Positions 31,416 through 40,872 of a DNA stretch of 64,000 nucleotides are shown piece by piece; position 1 is the first letter of the stretch; every line of letters starts with the position of its first letter. A program made the translations under genes and the position numbers. Location: the NCBI RefSeq assembly GCF_007741535.1, contig NZ_CP036525.1, positions 2,542,001-2,606,000 on the forward strand, in the 5' to 3' direction. The stretch is from Rubripirellula lacrimiformis (GTDB taxonomy: Bacteria > Planctomycetota > Planctomycetia > Pirellulales > Pirellulaceae). The notes beneath the pieces were generated by a model that was given only the letters and a program-made list of their open reading frames with translations, ran no database searches and was not told the DNA's origin.

Positions 31416-31979
31416 TTTGAGATTCTCCCGTGAAGAATTCGATCGTTAGCTGTGGTGGGGATGCCGGTCGTTTGAAAGCGACAAGGCGATAGCGGTGGAA
31501 CAACGGAAGGGTGCGTTTTTCCAAATCGTAAGACACGTGCTGAACGGAGATCACGAAATCTTTCGCGACTTTCCGGTTGGGCAATGTATTGGCGGGGGTG
31601 GTAGGGCGGGACTTTCGCAACGTCCAGGAAAGTTCCCAATGGCGTCGAAAAAGCGTTTGCGTAGCCGTAAGCACGCAGTGTAGTCCGATTAGGTATGAAA
31701 ATCTCACCTCATCGGTTGGTAAAGCGTATCCGATTGGGTTTTCGGAGTCAAATCTTTCGGTGTAATCGGAACGGCCCGATTGGTTGGAGGTACCCAGCTA
31801 ATTTGGCCGGTGCGCTCGGAAAGTTGATGGAAACAATCGAGAGACCGATCGCGCGATGGTGCTGCTGAAAAAAGTTTCCCAAATGGGGGGTGAAACGCTG
31901 GAGTCTGATTTAGCGAACGCATATGTTGATTTAGTTGACTCTCCTGTACGCAAGGGCACTTTCGATTGAGGGCACCAGA
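31416..31979. other. Divergent intergenic region, 564 bp
   Basis: It separates the minus-strand DUF1501 set from the plus-strand PEP-CTERM gene, so promoters for both should lie here. I see no -35/-10 pair that I would defend, and no RNA gene or repeat. The Shine-Dalgarno sites sit at its two ends. Confidence 0.5.
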
Positions 31980-32675
31980 ATGAAAAAGTCACTTTGGACC
32001 ATGTTTGCGATCTTCGCTGTCACGTTGACAAGCCAGGCCAGCGGCGCCTTGGTCATCAGCCAATATGTCGAGACCAATTCAGGCTCGACTCCCAAAGGGA
32101 TCGAGCTTTGGAATTCGTCGTTGGATGATATCGATTTCGCGACCAGTCCTCTGGTTATTTTGAAGGGCACCAATGGTGCAGTCCCGTCGAGTGATTTCTC
32201 GCTCGATACAGGTCTATTGGCGGCTGGCGATGTGATGGTCGTTGGCACGAGTGACATTGGCACCTATTTGGATAGCGCCTTCGGAGCGGGAGTCATTCAC
32301 TTTCAAGACGAACCCTTCACTTTCAATGGTGACGATGCATTGGTGGTTCAGTTGGGTGGCGTCACGACGGACATGTTCGGCAAAGCAGGGAGTGATCCCG
32401 GGGCCGCGTGGTCCGGTAGCGACGTTTCGACGGCCAACTTGAACATCGCACTTTTGGACGGGATCACGACGGGAAACCCGGGCGGGTTCATCGATCCATC
32501 CACGCGGTTCTCGGTGATCAGTACTGACCCCTCCGGGGCTGGGGGACTGGCCGGGTTTGGGTTGGCGCCGACTGCGGTGGCGGTCCCCGAGCCGTCTACT
32601 GTCATGGCGATCGCCTGCATCGCCGCGATAGGGATTTGGCGAGCGAGACGTCCTAAGCCGGGCGTATCGTCCTAA
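31980..32675 (+). CDS. PEP-CTERM protein with lamin-tail-like (LTD) domain
   Basis: This 231-residue exported protein has a signal peptide (KKSLWTMFAIFAVTLTSQASG). Its body resembles a lamin-tail domain: LVISQYVETNSGSTPKGIEL, then LAAGDVMVVGTSD. The C-terminus VPEPSTVMAIACIAAIGIW followed by RARRPK is a textbook PEP-CTERM sorting signal (PEP, hydrophobic helix, basic end), normally cut by an exosortase at the membrane. No exosortase lies in the window. The frame extends upstream to 31935, but the ATG at 31980 is preceded by GAGG with good spacing and puts the signal peptide first. Confidence 0.82.
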   Translation: MKKSLWTMFAIFAVTLTSQASGALVISQYVETNSGSTPKGIELWNSSLDDIDFATSPLVILKGTNGAVPSSDFSLDTGLLAAGDVMVVGTSDIGTYLDSAFGAGVIHFQDEPFTFNGDDALVVQLGGVTTDMFGKAGSDPGAAWSGSDVSTANLNIALLDGITTGNPGGFIDPSTRFSVISTDPSGAGGLAGFGLAPTAVAVPEPSTVMAIACIAAIGIWRARRPKPGVSS

Positions 32676-32832
32676 TCGGCTGGACAAATCGATGGCTCGC
32701 TGCCGGCGGGCCATGCCTAATCCACCCTGTTTTGGATGGCGCAGTCGAATCCCGTAGTCGGAATCGTGTTCGGTTACGGTTACACTAGGGCGTGACCACG
32801 CGGCTTATCTTTCCCGTTGCCAGCGCCCGCAA

Positions 32833-35121
32833 ATGACCGACACTTCGCTCTACGATTTCCTTGAACCGCCGACTCAGGCAGGTGACCTAGGAGTCCTCGG
32901 CCACTACCGCGTGATTTCCGAATTGGGACGTGGCGGGATGGGGTTCGTCTTTCGTGCCGAGGACATCAAGCTGAAACGCTCGGTCGCGTTGAAGGTGATG
33001 AACCAAAAGATCGCGGCGGTTCCCAACAGTCGCAAACGGTTCCTCAGCGAAGCACGAGCGATGGCCGCGGTGCACCATGACAATGTGGCCACCATCTTCG
33101 AAGTCGGCGAAAGCAAGGGCACTCCATTCATGGCGATGGAGATGTTGGCCGGCCAGACGTTAGAAAAATACAACAAGACCCACGGTCAGATCGATTTCGA
33201 AACGGTGATCGAGTTCGCGATGCAGACGGCGCGTGGTCTGGCAGCTGCCCATGCCAAAGGAATCGTTCACCGCGACATCAAGCCAGCAAACATTTGGATC
33301 CAAGAAGGTACCGACCGGATCAAGATTTTGGATTTTGGTTTGGCCTTGGCATCGTCGCCGGTCGACCAGTTGGCCGGACGCGGCGCGGTGATTGGTACGC
33401 CGGGGTACTTGGCGCCCGAACAAGCTCGTTCGGATCCCATGGACGACCGCAGCGATCTGTATAGCCTTGGCGTGGTGCTGTACGAAATGTGCACCGGCAA
33501 GTTGCCGATCCAAGCCAAGTCGGTGCCGGGCCAATTGGTTTCAATCCTGGCTCATCGTCCGTTGCCGATCCAGGAACTGAATCCACAGATTCCGCAGCCG
33601 CTGTGTGATTTGATTCACAAGTTGTTGCGCAAAGAACCTCGGTCCCGACCACGTTCGGCTGAACAGTTGCAAGTGGAACTAGCGCGAGTCGAAGTCGAGT
33701 GCCAGAAAAGCACCGAGACGGCGCTGGCGATCAATCGTTTGAAGGAAGGTTTGTCCGAGGTTGTCACCAAGAAGTCTGCGTCGGGCGGATTCGACGCGGT
33801 TGGATTTGAATCCATCGGTTTCGATTCGGGTAGCAGCGATGAAATCGAAGTCGTTCATGATCCGTTGGCTAATTTGCCGGCGGCGCCTGTCGTCGGTCTG
33901 CCGTCTGCGGTGATGACGCCGCCGATGTCAGCGGCGACGCGGCCCACCAAGCCAGTCGCAGACGGCCCGGCTTGGCATATCTATTTGCCGATCGCTGCCA
34001 TCGTTGCGGTGGTGTTTGTGGCGCTGCCGGTGCTGACGTTCTATTTCTCTAGCGCGGGCCGTTCTACCGAAGCCTATGTGGTCGACTTGGGGAACGAACC
34101 AGCCAATGTTACCGGCAATGTGAATTCGCCAAGCGGCGGTAACCCACCAAAGGGCAACGCTGGGGAAAATCAGGGCCAACCCAACCAGCAGACTTCGTCA
34201 CCGCAACCGGTTCAACAGCAAACCCAGACCAAACCGCCACGTGACAACGATGCCGGTGGATCTGGCAAGCCGCAGACGCCCAAACAAAACGGTCAGGGCG
34301 GACGCAAGAATCGCAAGAATGATCCCAAGGCTGGACCAGACCCAGCGGAAAATTCGAACTCGGCAGGGTCTGATAGCGAAATGGAATCCGGTGCGGAATC
34401 GAGCCCCTCGGAATCTGGCCAACCGAGATCGCCCGGTATTGATGCGTCACCTACTGACGCATCACCTGCCGATGCAACCCGCCGGACTGATCCGTCCGTT
34501 CCCGATCCACTCGATTCGGCTGAACCGCCCGTATCTCCCGCTGTGCCGACCAAATGGGTCGCGATTTCAACTGCGGATGGACGCGGTGCGGATGCAATGG
34601 TGCAGAACTCCGGCAGTGACAAATTGGGAGAACGGACCACCATCGGGCTTCGGACGCGCAATGGAATCGAGGTGACCCATTCCTATCTGCGATTCGACTT
34701 GTCGCAGTTGAAAGACACGCGCGCGAAAATCGACAAAGCGGGGCTGATCTTGACCGTCGTGGGAAGCAAGCGACCGGTCGATGCCACGATCCGAGTCTAT
34801 GGAATCAGCGAAGTCGGTAAGTGGGACGAATCCAAGTTGGAATGGGAGTCGACACCGTCGTGGGACAAAGCGGTCAAACAGATTCATCAGTATCCGTTGC
34901 TGGCCGAAGTCACGGTCGACGAGATGCCGGCGGACGTTGATCGCGACAAGAATCAGATTCGCATCTCGGATCCACGGCTGGCGAAGTTTCTTGCCGAAGA
35001 GGGGGACTTGGTGACGTTTGGGTTGGCGGGCGAGCACGGATCGATGGGAATGCGTTTTGTCAGTCGCGAAAAATCGAGCCAGGACGCACCGCAGCTATTG
35101 GTGGAAGTTCCTCTTCCATAG
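32833..35121 (+). CDS. Membrane Ser/Thr protein kinase (PknB-like) with extracytoplasmic DNRLRE domain
   Basis: A cytoplasmic kinase domain (about 24-285) has all the landmarks: GRGGMGFVF, VALKVM, HRDIKPANI, DFGLA and GTPGYLAPEQ. A linker leads to one membrane helix (HIYLPIAAIVAVVFVALPVL, about 381-405). About 170 residues rich in Pro, Gln, Ser and Asp follow. The C-terminal ~190 residues read as a DNRLRE/CBM96-like beta domain (THSYLRFDLSQLKDTRAKID, then YGISEVGKWDESKLEWES). The outside part probably senses or binds a polymer and signals through the kinase. Its partners are not evident from the neighbourhood. The gene runs convergent to mogA at 35212. Confidence 0.9.
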   Translation: MTDTSLYDFLEPPTQAGDLGVLGHYRVISELGRGGMGFVFRAEDIKLKRSVALKVMNQKIAAVPNSRKRFLSEARAMAAVHHDNVATIFEVGESKGTPFMAMEMLAGQTLEKYNKTHGQIDFETVIEFAMQTARGLAAAHAKGIVHRDIKPANIWIQEGTDRIKILDFGLALASSPVDQLAGRGAVIGTPGYLAPEQARSDPMDDRSDLYSLGVVLYEMCTGKLPIQAKSVPGQLVSILAHRPLPIQELNPQIPQPLCDLIHKLLRKEPRSRPRSAEQLQVELARVEVECQKSTETALAINRLKEGLSEVVTKKSASGGFDAVGFESIGFDSGSSDEIEVVHDPLANLPAAPVVGLPSAVMTPPMSAATRPTKPVADGPAWHIYLPIAAIVAVVFVALPVLTFYFSSAGRSTEAYVVDLGNEPANVTGNVNSPSGGNPPKGNAGENQGQPNQQTSSPQPVQQQTQTKPPRDNDAGGSGKPQTPKQNGQGGRKNRKNDPKAGPDPAENSNSAGSDSEMESGAESSPSESGQPRSPGIDASPTDASPADATRRTDPSVPDPLDSAEPPVSPAVPTKWVAISTADGRGADAMVQNSGSDKLGERTTIGLRTRNGIEVTHSYLRFDLSQLKDTRAKIDKAGLILTVVGSKRPVDATIRVYGISEVGKWDESKLEWESTPSWDKAVKQIHQYPLLAEVTVDEMPADVDRDKNQIRISDPRLAKFLAEEGDLVTFGLAGEHGSMGMRFVSREKSSQDAPQLLVEVPLP

Positions 35122-35211
35122 GCAACCTAGCGTCTCACTGTCCGGTTTCCATAGCCAGCGGGATGTGATGCTGCGTGTCGATGGCAGTTGCGAATCTGAA
35201 TCGGACCAGGG

Positions 35212-35751
35212 CTACTTGGATTTCTTTTGCGGGCGGAAGGCAACGATTCGGCCTTCGTTGGTTTCCAGTCGCGGCCCGTTCAACAGGTCGATGCAATAGG
35301 GGATCGCGGCAAAGACCGCATCCAGGCATTCTGCGATCGCTTTGGGTTGTCCGGGCAGGTTGACGATCAGGCTGCCGCCACGGATGCCGGCGGTTTGACG
35401 GGACAGGATCGCGGTGGCGACTTTTTCGAGCGAAACTTTTCGCATCAGTTCGCCAAAGCCGGGCATCATCTTTTCGCAAACCGCTTCAGTGGCCTCGGGC
35501 GTAACGTCGCGGGCTGCCGGGCCGGTGCCGCCCGTGGTGACGATCAGACAGCAGCCTTCGATGTCGGCCATCTTCGCGATCGCGTCGGCGATCGTTTCTT
35601 GATCGTCCGGTACGACGGATTGCACCGGAGTCCACGGGGAGGTCAAGACTTCTTCTAGGTAGGCAGCGATGGCGGGACCGCCACGGTCTTCGTATTCGCC
35701 TCGGCTGGCTCGGTCGGATACCGTCAAAATGCCGATCTTGGCGTTGTTCAC
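35212..35751 (-). CDS. mogA: Molybdopterin adenylyltransferase MogA/MoaB family
   Basis: This 179-residue enzyme belongs to the MoCF family, which adenylylates molybdopterin during molybdenum cofactor synthesis. The landmarks are ILTVSDRASRGEYEDRGGP, LIVTTGGTGPAARDVTPEAT and LIVNLPGQPKAIAECLDAV. The length fits MogA. It starts with GTG, overlapping the TGA of the hybrid histidine kinase gene by three bases (GTGA), so its translation probably depends on that gene. No other molybdenum cofactor gene is in the window. MogA and MoaB cannot be separated with certainty by eye. Confidence 0.9.
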   Translation of the reverse strand: MNNAKIGILTVSDRASRGEYEDRGGPAIAAYLEEVLTSPWTPVQSVVPDDQETIADAIAKMADIEGCCLIVTTGGTGPAARDVTPEATEAVCEKMMPGFGELMRKVSLEKVATAILSRQTAGIRGGSLIVNLPGQPKAIAECLDAVFAAIPYCIDLLNGPRLETNEGRIVAFRPQKKSK

Positions 35752-38700
35752 TTGGACGCTTCTCGATTTTGTAGATGTTGTTTGATGGCGCCGACGGCTT
35801 GGGCGACTTCGCTTGTGACGTGCTTCAGATGATCTTGGATTTCGTCCGCAGTCATCTTTTCGGCGCCGTGTTCCAATTTCTCGGTCACGCGGCTGGTTCG
35901 CAAGGCGCCTACGGACATCGAAGCGCCTTTCAACGTGTGTGCCGTTCGTCGCAGCGTTTCGCGGTCGTCGTTTCTGACCGCACGATCGAACGCTCGCGTC
36001 AAGCTTTCGACCTCGGCCAAATAGACACCCATCAATTCGGCCAGCAGATCCGGGTCACCACCGACCGTGGCATGGGCCTGCGGCCAATCGATGGCCCCAT
36101 CATCCGACGGTGCAGGATCGGACTGCGGGTCGGCCTTTGCCGAATCGGTCGGCGTCCCACTCGGTTTCGAAGCGGCGGAACCGTTGGCGGTGGGGCCCGG
36201 TTGCTGTGTTGGCGGGTTTGGCTCTGCGGGTGGCGTAGAAATATTAGGTTCCAATGGTGTGGGGTCTGAAATCGTAAGCTGCTGGATCGCTGATTCCCGG
36301 ATCTGCAGATCGACCGGCAATGATTCGGACTGGGTAGGCTTGAAGTGTTTCGTACCGGGCGGTTCCTGCGGACTCGCTGCGGACCGCTGTGGCGCAAGCG
36401 TTCCGGTGGCACTTTTATGGTCCACACCGGTGACGGGATCGCTCGTTCGGGGGCCGCCCAACGCACTTAGTTTTTCTCGCAGGGAAGCGATCCGAATCGG
36501 CTTGGGGATGTATTCATCCATACCGGCGTCCAGGCATTTCTCTCGGTCGCCTTTCATCGCGTGCGCGGTCATCGCGATGATGGTGGTGTGGCCGCCGTCG
36601 ATGGATTCCTTGTCTCGGATCCGCTGGGTTGCTTCCAGCCCATCCATGACGGGCATCTGCACATCCATCAACACGACGTCAAATTCCTGTTGGGCTAGGT
36701 GTTCGATCGCTTCCGCACCGTTGTTGGCAACCGTCACTTCATGTCCGTCCTTGGTCAGCAGTCCGACAGCTAGACGTTGATTGATTTCATTGTCTTCGGT
36801 CAACAGAATTCGCAGTCGATCCAATGGTGGCCGAGTTTCGTCGGTGTCGTGGGTCAGCGCGTCTTCGGATGCATTGACGCCCAATGATCGAACGATCGCA
36901 TCGAACAGTTCCGATTGCTTGACGGGTTTCATCAACCGTTCACAAACACGGAAGACTTCGGATCGTTGGCGCTCTCCTTCACGGTCTCCGCTGGTCAGGA
37001 TGATGATTTGGGCGAATGGGATATCCGGATCATTGCGGACGTTCTCGATAAAGTCATACCCGCTCATGTTGGGCATGTTCACATCGCTGATCACCAGGGC
37101 ATAGGGATCACCGGCGCTGGCCGCGGCCTTCATTCGTTCGATGGCATCGGCGCCAGAATCCGACAGTGACGCCACGATCCCCCAATTGCCTAGCATCTCG
37201 CTTAGGATCAGTCGGTTCGTTTCATTGTCGTCGACAACCAGGGCCTTGGTTCCACCGACGACGACGATGCCACGCCGGCTGGTTTCTTCGACATCATCGG
37301 GCGCCGGTTCCAGTTCCATTTGGAACGAAAAGCAACTTCCGACACCGACTTCGCTTTCGACTTTGATCTGGCCGCCCAGCAGTTTGACCAGCCGAGACGA
37401 AATCGCGAGCCCCAGTCCGGTGCCGCCAAATTTTCGCGTGGTGGATGTATCGGCCTGCTCGAATTCATGAAAGATCGTTGCAAACTTTTCGGGTGGAATT
37501 CCGATGCCTGTGTCACGAACGATGACTTCGATTCCGTTCGGCATCTCGGTCGACTGATACGGTCGAACGTCCACGACCACTTCGCCCTTTTCGGTGAACT
37601 TGATCGAGTTGCCGACCAGGTTGATCAGGACCTGACGCAGTCGTCCGATGTCTCCGATCGCGAAGCGTGGCACCGCAGGATCCACCCGGAACGCCAATTC
37701 GACGTCTTTGGAATGAGCCTTCAAGCCGAGCGTTTTCATCGTGTCGCCAAGGTTTTCGCGGACCTCGAAGACACGCGGTTCCAAGTCCAGTTTGCCAGCT
37801 TCGATCTTTGAAAAGTCCAGGATGTCGTTGATCACCGACAGCAGCGAGTCGGCGGATTCTTGAACCATCGACAGAAAACTTCGCTGGCTGGGATCCAGTG
37901 CCGTGTCCAGCACCAGGTCCGTCATGCCGATGATCGCGTTCATCGGCGTGCGAATTTCGTGACTCATGTTGGCCAGGAAATCGCTCTTCGCTCGATTGGC
38001 TTTGTCAGCGATTTCTTTGGCAGACAGGATTTCTTCGTCCGCCATTTTGCGCTGCGTGATGTCGTGCCCGATTCCGACGACACCAATCACATCGCCCTCC
38101 GGATTGAACAGTGGCACTTTGGTGGTCAACAGGCACAGTTCGGTCCCGTCGTCGGTGCGATGGGATTCTTCGCGGTCCAGCAAGGGGCGTCGGTCACGCA
38201 TCACGTTCTGGTCATCGGCGACGTAGTCGCAGGCCAGTTCCGGTGGCGAAAAATCGTAATCGGTGCGGCCCAGCAAGTCATCGGGCGAATCCAGTTTCAA
38301 TAGGTTCAGTAGCGAAGCGTTGGCGGTCACGAACCGGCCCGCCCGGTCCTTGACGTAGATCAGGTCCGGGACATTGTTGATGATGGTTTTCAGAAGATCG
38401 CGTTCGCGTCCCAGTTCTTGTTCGGCCCGTTTTTGCTCGGTCACATCGCGTGAAATTCCAAACGTACCGATGACGCGTCCGTTGGTATCCTTCAGCGGCA
38501 CTTTGGTCGTGCTGCACCAACTTTCCGATCCATCCGCAAAGTTCTCGTACTCAATTTGCGACAGCATTGCCTCGCCCGTTTCCATGATCTTTTTCTCGTC
38601 CGCAAGCGCTTTCGACGCGTGTTCACGGGCAAAGAAATCTGCGTCCGATTTGCCCATGGCAAGTCGTGGATCGTCGAGTCCGAATTTTCGAGCACAGCTG

Positions 38701-39671
38701 TGGCTTAGCCGAATGAATCGGCTGTCGGCATCCTTGAAATAGATCGAATCGGGCACGGTCGCCAACAAAGTTGATAGCAGGAACCGTTCGAATTCGACTT
38801 GGTGTTCGGCGTTCTTTTGGCTGGTCACGTCCCAGAACATGATCTGGATTCCGACGACGTCTCCCTTGGCGCTGTAAACGGGCGCCTTCCAGACTTCGAC
38901 GTGGACATGTTTTCCATCGCCGCTCTGATGCCGTTCGACATCGTGATACAGTTTTCCCGTTCGGATCACCTCGCGATCATCCGCCATGTACTTCTTGGCC
39001 AGATCGGCGGGAAACAGATCGAAGTCGCATTTGCCGATCAGTTCGTCGACCGCATGTCCGCTCTGTTCGCACGCGCGGGCATTGGCGTATTGAATACGCC
39101 CGCGCGAATCTTTCCGCAGCACGCTAAGCGGAAGGCTTTCGACCAACGAAAAATACACCGCCTCGGAATCTTTGATCGCCGATTCCAAATTTCGGCGATC
39201 GTTGATCGCCCGTGTTAGGCCGAAAAATGCAGGCTGGTCATCGCTGCTGGATTTCGACTCGGCAACGACTACGGTTTCGTGAACCCAACAGATCGTGTCG
39301 TCGGGTTTGACCACCCGGTATTCGTACGAAACCAGTTTGGTTGGCGAGGCACCTGCCGTCGACGGCGAAGCATCGGATTCCGATGCCGAGGAAGCCTGCG
39401 ATTCGGCGGACGCGGATTGTGCGGTGGCTCGCAAAGCCGCCATTTCGCTGGCCACCATCGATCGATCATCGGGATGCACTTTCGCTAGCCGGCGATCACG
39501 TTGCCCCAAGATTTCATCACACTGGCAACCGAAGATGTGTTGGGCAAGCGGATCGATCCACAGCAGGTCACCGTCAATCGATGCGGTCCATCGGAACTCG
39601 GTAGCTCGACTTTCAAGAGCGGTCGGGAACGGCGGTGCGTCCGCTTGGGATCGAGTCGATGATCCGTCCAT
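35748..39671 (-). CDS. Hybrid sensor histidine kinase: four PAS domains, HisKA, HATPase, two receivers, HPt
   Basis: This 1307-residue phosphorelay protein has PAS domains at about 20-150, 165-290, 295-415 and 420-545, with no membrane helix, so it should be cytoplasmic. The phospho-accepting site is FLANMSHEIRTPMNAIIGM (His near 569), and the ATP site includes GTGLGLAISSRLVKLLGG. Receiver 1 has VISDVNMPNMSG (Asp near 860) and receiver 2 has VVLMDVQMPVMDG (Asp near 1000). A Pro/Ser-rich linker (about 1075-1190) leads to an HPt domain with AHTLKGASMSVG (His near 1244). The His-Asp-His relay is complete in one chain, as in BarA-type kinases. The output regulator is not adjacent. Its stop overlaps the mogA start. 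Confidence 0.93.
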   Translation of the reverse strand: MDGSSTRSQADAPPFPTALESRATEFRWTASIDGDLLWIDPLAQHIFGCQCDEILGQRDRRLAKVHPDDRSMVASEMAALRATAQSASAESQASSASESDASPSTAGASPTKLVSYEYRVVKPDDTICWVHETVVVAESKSSSDDQPAFFGLTRAINDRRNLESAIKDSEAVYFSLVESLPLSVLRKDSRGRIQYANARACEQSGHAVDELIGKCDFDLFPADLAKKYMADDREVIRTGKLYHDVERHQSGDGKHVHVEVWKAPVYSAKGDVVGIQIMFWDVTSQKNAEHQVEFERFLLSTLLATVPDSIYFKDADSRFIRLSHSCARKFGLDDPRLAMGKSDADFFAREHASKALADEKKIMETGEAMLSQIEYENFADGSESWCSTTKVPLKDTNGRVIGTFGISRDVTEQKRAEQELGRERDLLKTIINNVPDLIYVKDRAGRFVTANASLLNLLKLDSPDDLLGRTDYDFSPPELACDYVADDQNVMRDRRPLLDREESHRTDDGTELCLLTTKVPLFNPEGDVIGVVGIGHDITQRKMADEEILSAKEIADKANRAKSDFLANMSHEIRTPMNAIIGMTDLVLDTALDPSQRSFLSMVQESADSLLSVINDILDFSKIEAGKLDLEPRVFEVRENLGDTMKTLGLKAHSKDVELAFRVDPAVPRFAIGDIGRLRQVLINLVGNSIKFTEKGEVVVDVRPYQSTEMPNGIEVIVRDTGIGIPPEKFATIFHEFEQADTSTTRKFGGTGLGLAISSRLVKLLGGQIKVESEVGVGSCFSFQMELEPAPDDVEETSRRGIVVVGGTKALVVDDNETNRLILSEMLGNWGIVASLSDSGADAIERMKAAASAGDPYALVISDVNMPNMSGYDFIENVRNDPDIPFAQIIILTSGDREGERQRSEVFRVCERLMKPVKQSELFDAIVRSLGVNASEDALTHDTDETRPPLDRLRILLTEDNEINQRLAVGLLTKDGHEVTVANNGAEAIEHLAQQEFDVVLMDVQMPVMDGLEATQRIRDKESIDGGHTTIIAMTAHAMKGDREKCLDAGMDEYIPKPIRIASLREKLSALGGPRTSDPVTGVDHKSATGTLAPQRSAASPQEPPGTKHFKPTQSESLPVDLQIRESAIQQLTISDPTPLEPNISTPPAEPNPPTQQPGPTANGSAASKPSGTPTDSAKADPQSDPAPSDDGAIDWPQAHATVGGDPDLLAELMGVYLAEVESLTRAFDRAVRNDDRETLRRTAHTLKGASMSVGALRTSRVTEKLEHGAEKMTADEIQDHLKHVTSEVAQAVGAIKQHLQNREASK

Positions 39672-39838
39672 TGAAATTCAGTCCGACAAGTGAATCGAGA
39701 AAAGAGTTCGCCCCAGGGGCGTGAAGTCGGAAAACTTCGTCACCTTTCAATCATAAACACTCTGCGGCGTGCCCGTGGGATTGCAGCGAAGTTTCTCGGT
39801 CGCGACGCGTCGGCAAAACGGATAACCGGATTGCCCGT

Positions 39839-40864
39839 TTACATCCGCAGTCGCAGAAAATCGACACGGACCACGGTCGGGCACGGTGGATTTCGCAACT
39901 GTAGGTCAACGAACTGAATGTTTTTCAAATCCAGTGCACGACCGGCGTTGATCTGTGTCAGTTCATCGTGGGTGACGACCAGATGAGCCGTTTCGCCGCG
40001 ATGGATGATGAACGGTTTGCGGAGGACGTCGTGATAGTCGTCCGCTTTCCCCGCATCGATCACTTGGATCCAAATTTCGGCTGTCGGTTCGGGATGGTCG
40101 GCGTCCAGCGTGACGTCGCACTCCAGCCCTTCCGCGGCCGTCCAGTCGGAAATCAATTCGACCATGGTGGCGGTCGGATGTTCCGAAACCGGGAAGTGAA
40201 CTTCCAAGCTGCGTCGCAGATGGGTCGCGTCGCGAGAACTCAATTGACCTTCGCAGCGGTTGAAGTACCAACGTTCCAGTTCAGCCTGGGTTTCGAACGA
40301 TCCCAGCAGGGGGAAATTGGTTCGCATCGCCCAGACGTCTTGCAATGTCGATACAGGTTGCCACCACACACATGCGATCAAGACACCGGCGGTTGCCCAC
40401 AAGCATCTAGCAGTGCTGCGGCCACGGGCGTGTTTGCGACGCGCGTTGGCAACGGTGACGCACAGCCCGGCTAGGATTCCCATCCCATTGGATATCGCGT
40501 CGTGGATCGATGGCGTCCGGCCAAACTTGGCTTGGACCAATTCGATCGCGACGCCGAATAGAAAAAGAAACAGTGCGACCGCCACTAGGCGGCGCACCGA
40601 CGAATGCATCGCCGCGGGAGCGTTCCGCCGCGATCCGGCCCAATGGTTCCACAACATCAACAACGCGATCGTCATCAATGCGAACAAAGGGCCATGTGCC
40701 ATGTTGCCGATCGCAGCCGGGATCCGCCCGCTGTACGGCATCGGCATCAACAATCCGCCGGTGATCAATGCGACTGCGATCGCCGCGTAGGCGACGATTT
40801 TTGTTCGATTGATCGTGCCGCTCGAATCGACATCATCGGTGACGTCGTGCGGATTTTTGGGCAA
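39839..40864 (-). CDS. VanZ-like membrane protein with an extra C-terminal domain
   Basis: About 341 residues. Hydrophobic helices in the first ~150 residues include IVAYAAIAVALITGGLL and GPLFALMTIALLMLW. They are followed by IELVQAKFGRTPSIHDAISN and GMGILAG, the VanZ-family pattern. After one more helix (ATAGVLIACVWW) a ~160-residue soluble C-terminal domain of unknown type ends the chain. The start is uncertain. The frame is open into the upstream oxidoreductase gene, where its translation looks like antisense/shadow, and the first plausible in-frame start after that stop codon is TTG at 40864. It is probably co-transcribed with the oxidoreductase. Family-level function in Gram-negatives is unclear. 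Confidence 0.65.
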   Translation of the reverse strand: MPKNPHDVTDDVDSSGTINRTKIVAYAAIAVALITGGLLMPMPYSGRIPAAIGNMAHGPLFALMTIALLMLWNHWAGSRRNAPAAMHSSVRRLVAVALFLFLFGVAIELVQAKFGRTPSIHDAISNGMGILAGLCVTVANARRKHARGRSTARCLWATAGVLIACVWWQPVSTLQDVWAMRTNFPLLGSFETQAELERWYFNRCEGQLSSRDATHLRRSLEVHFPVSEHPTATMVELISDWTAAEGLECDVTLDADHPEPTAEIWIQVIDAGKADDYHDVLRKPFIIHRGETAHLVVTHDELTQINAGRALDLKNIQFVDLQLRNPPCPTVVRVDFLRLRM

Positions 40865-40872
40865 GGGATCGA

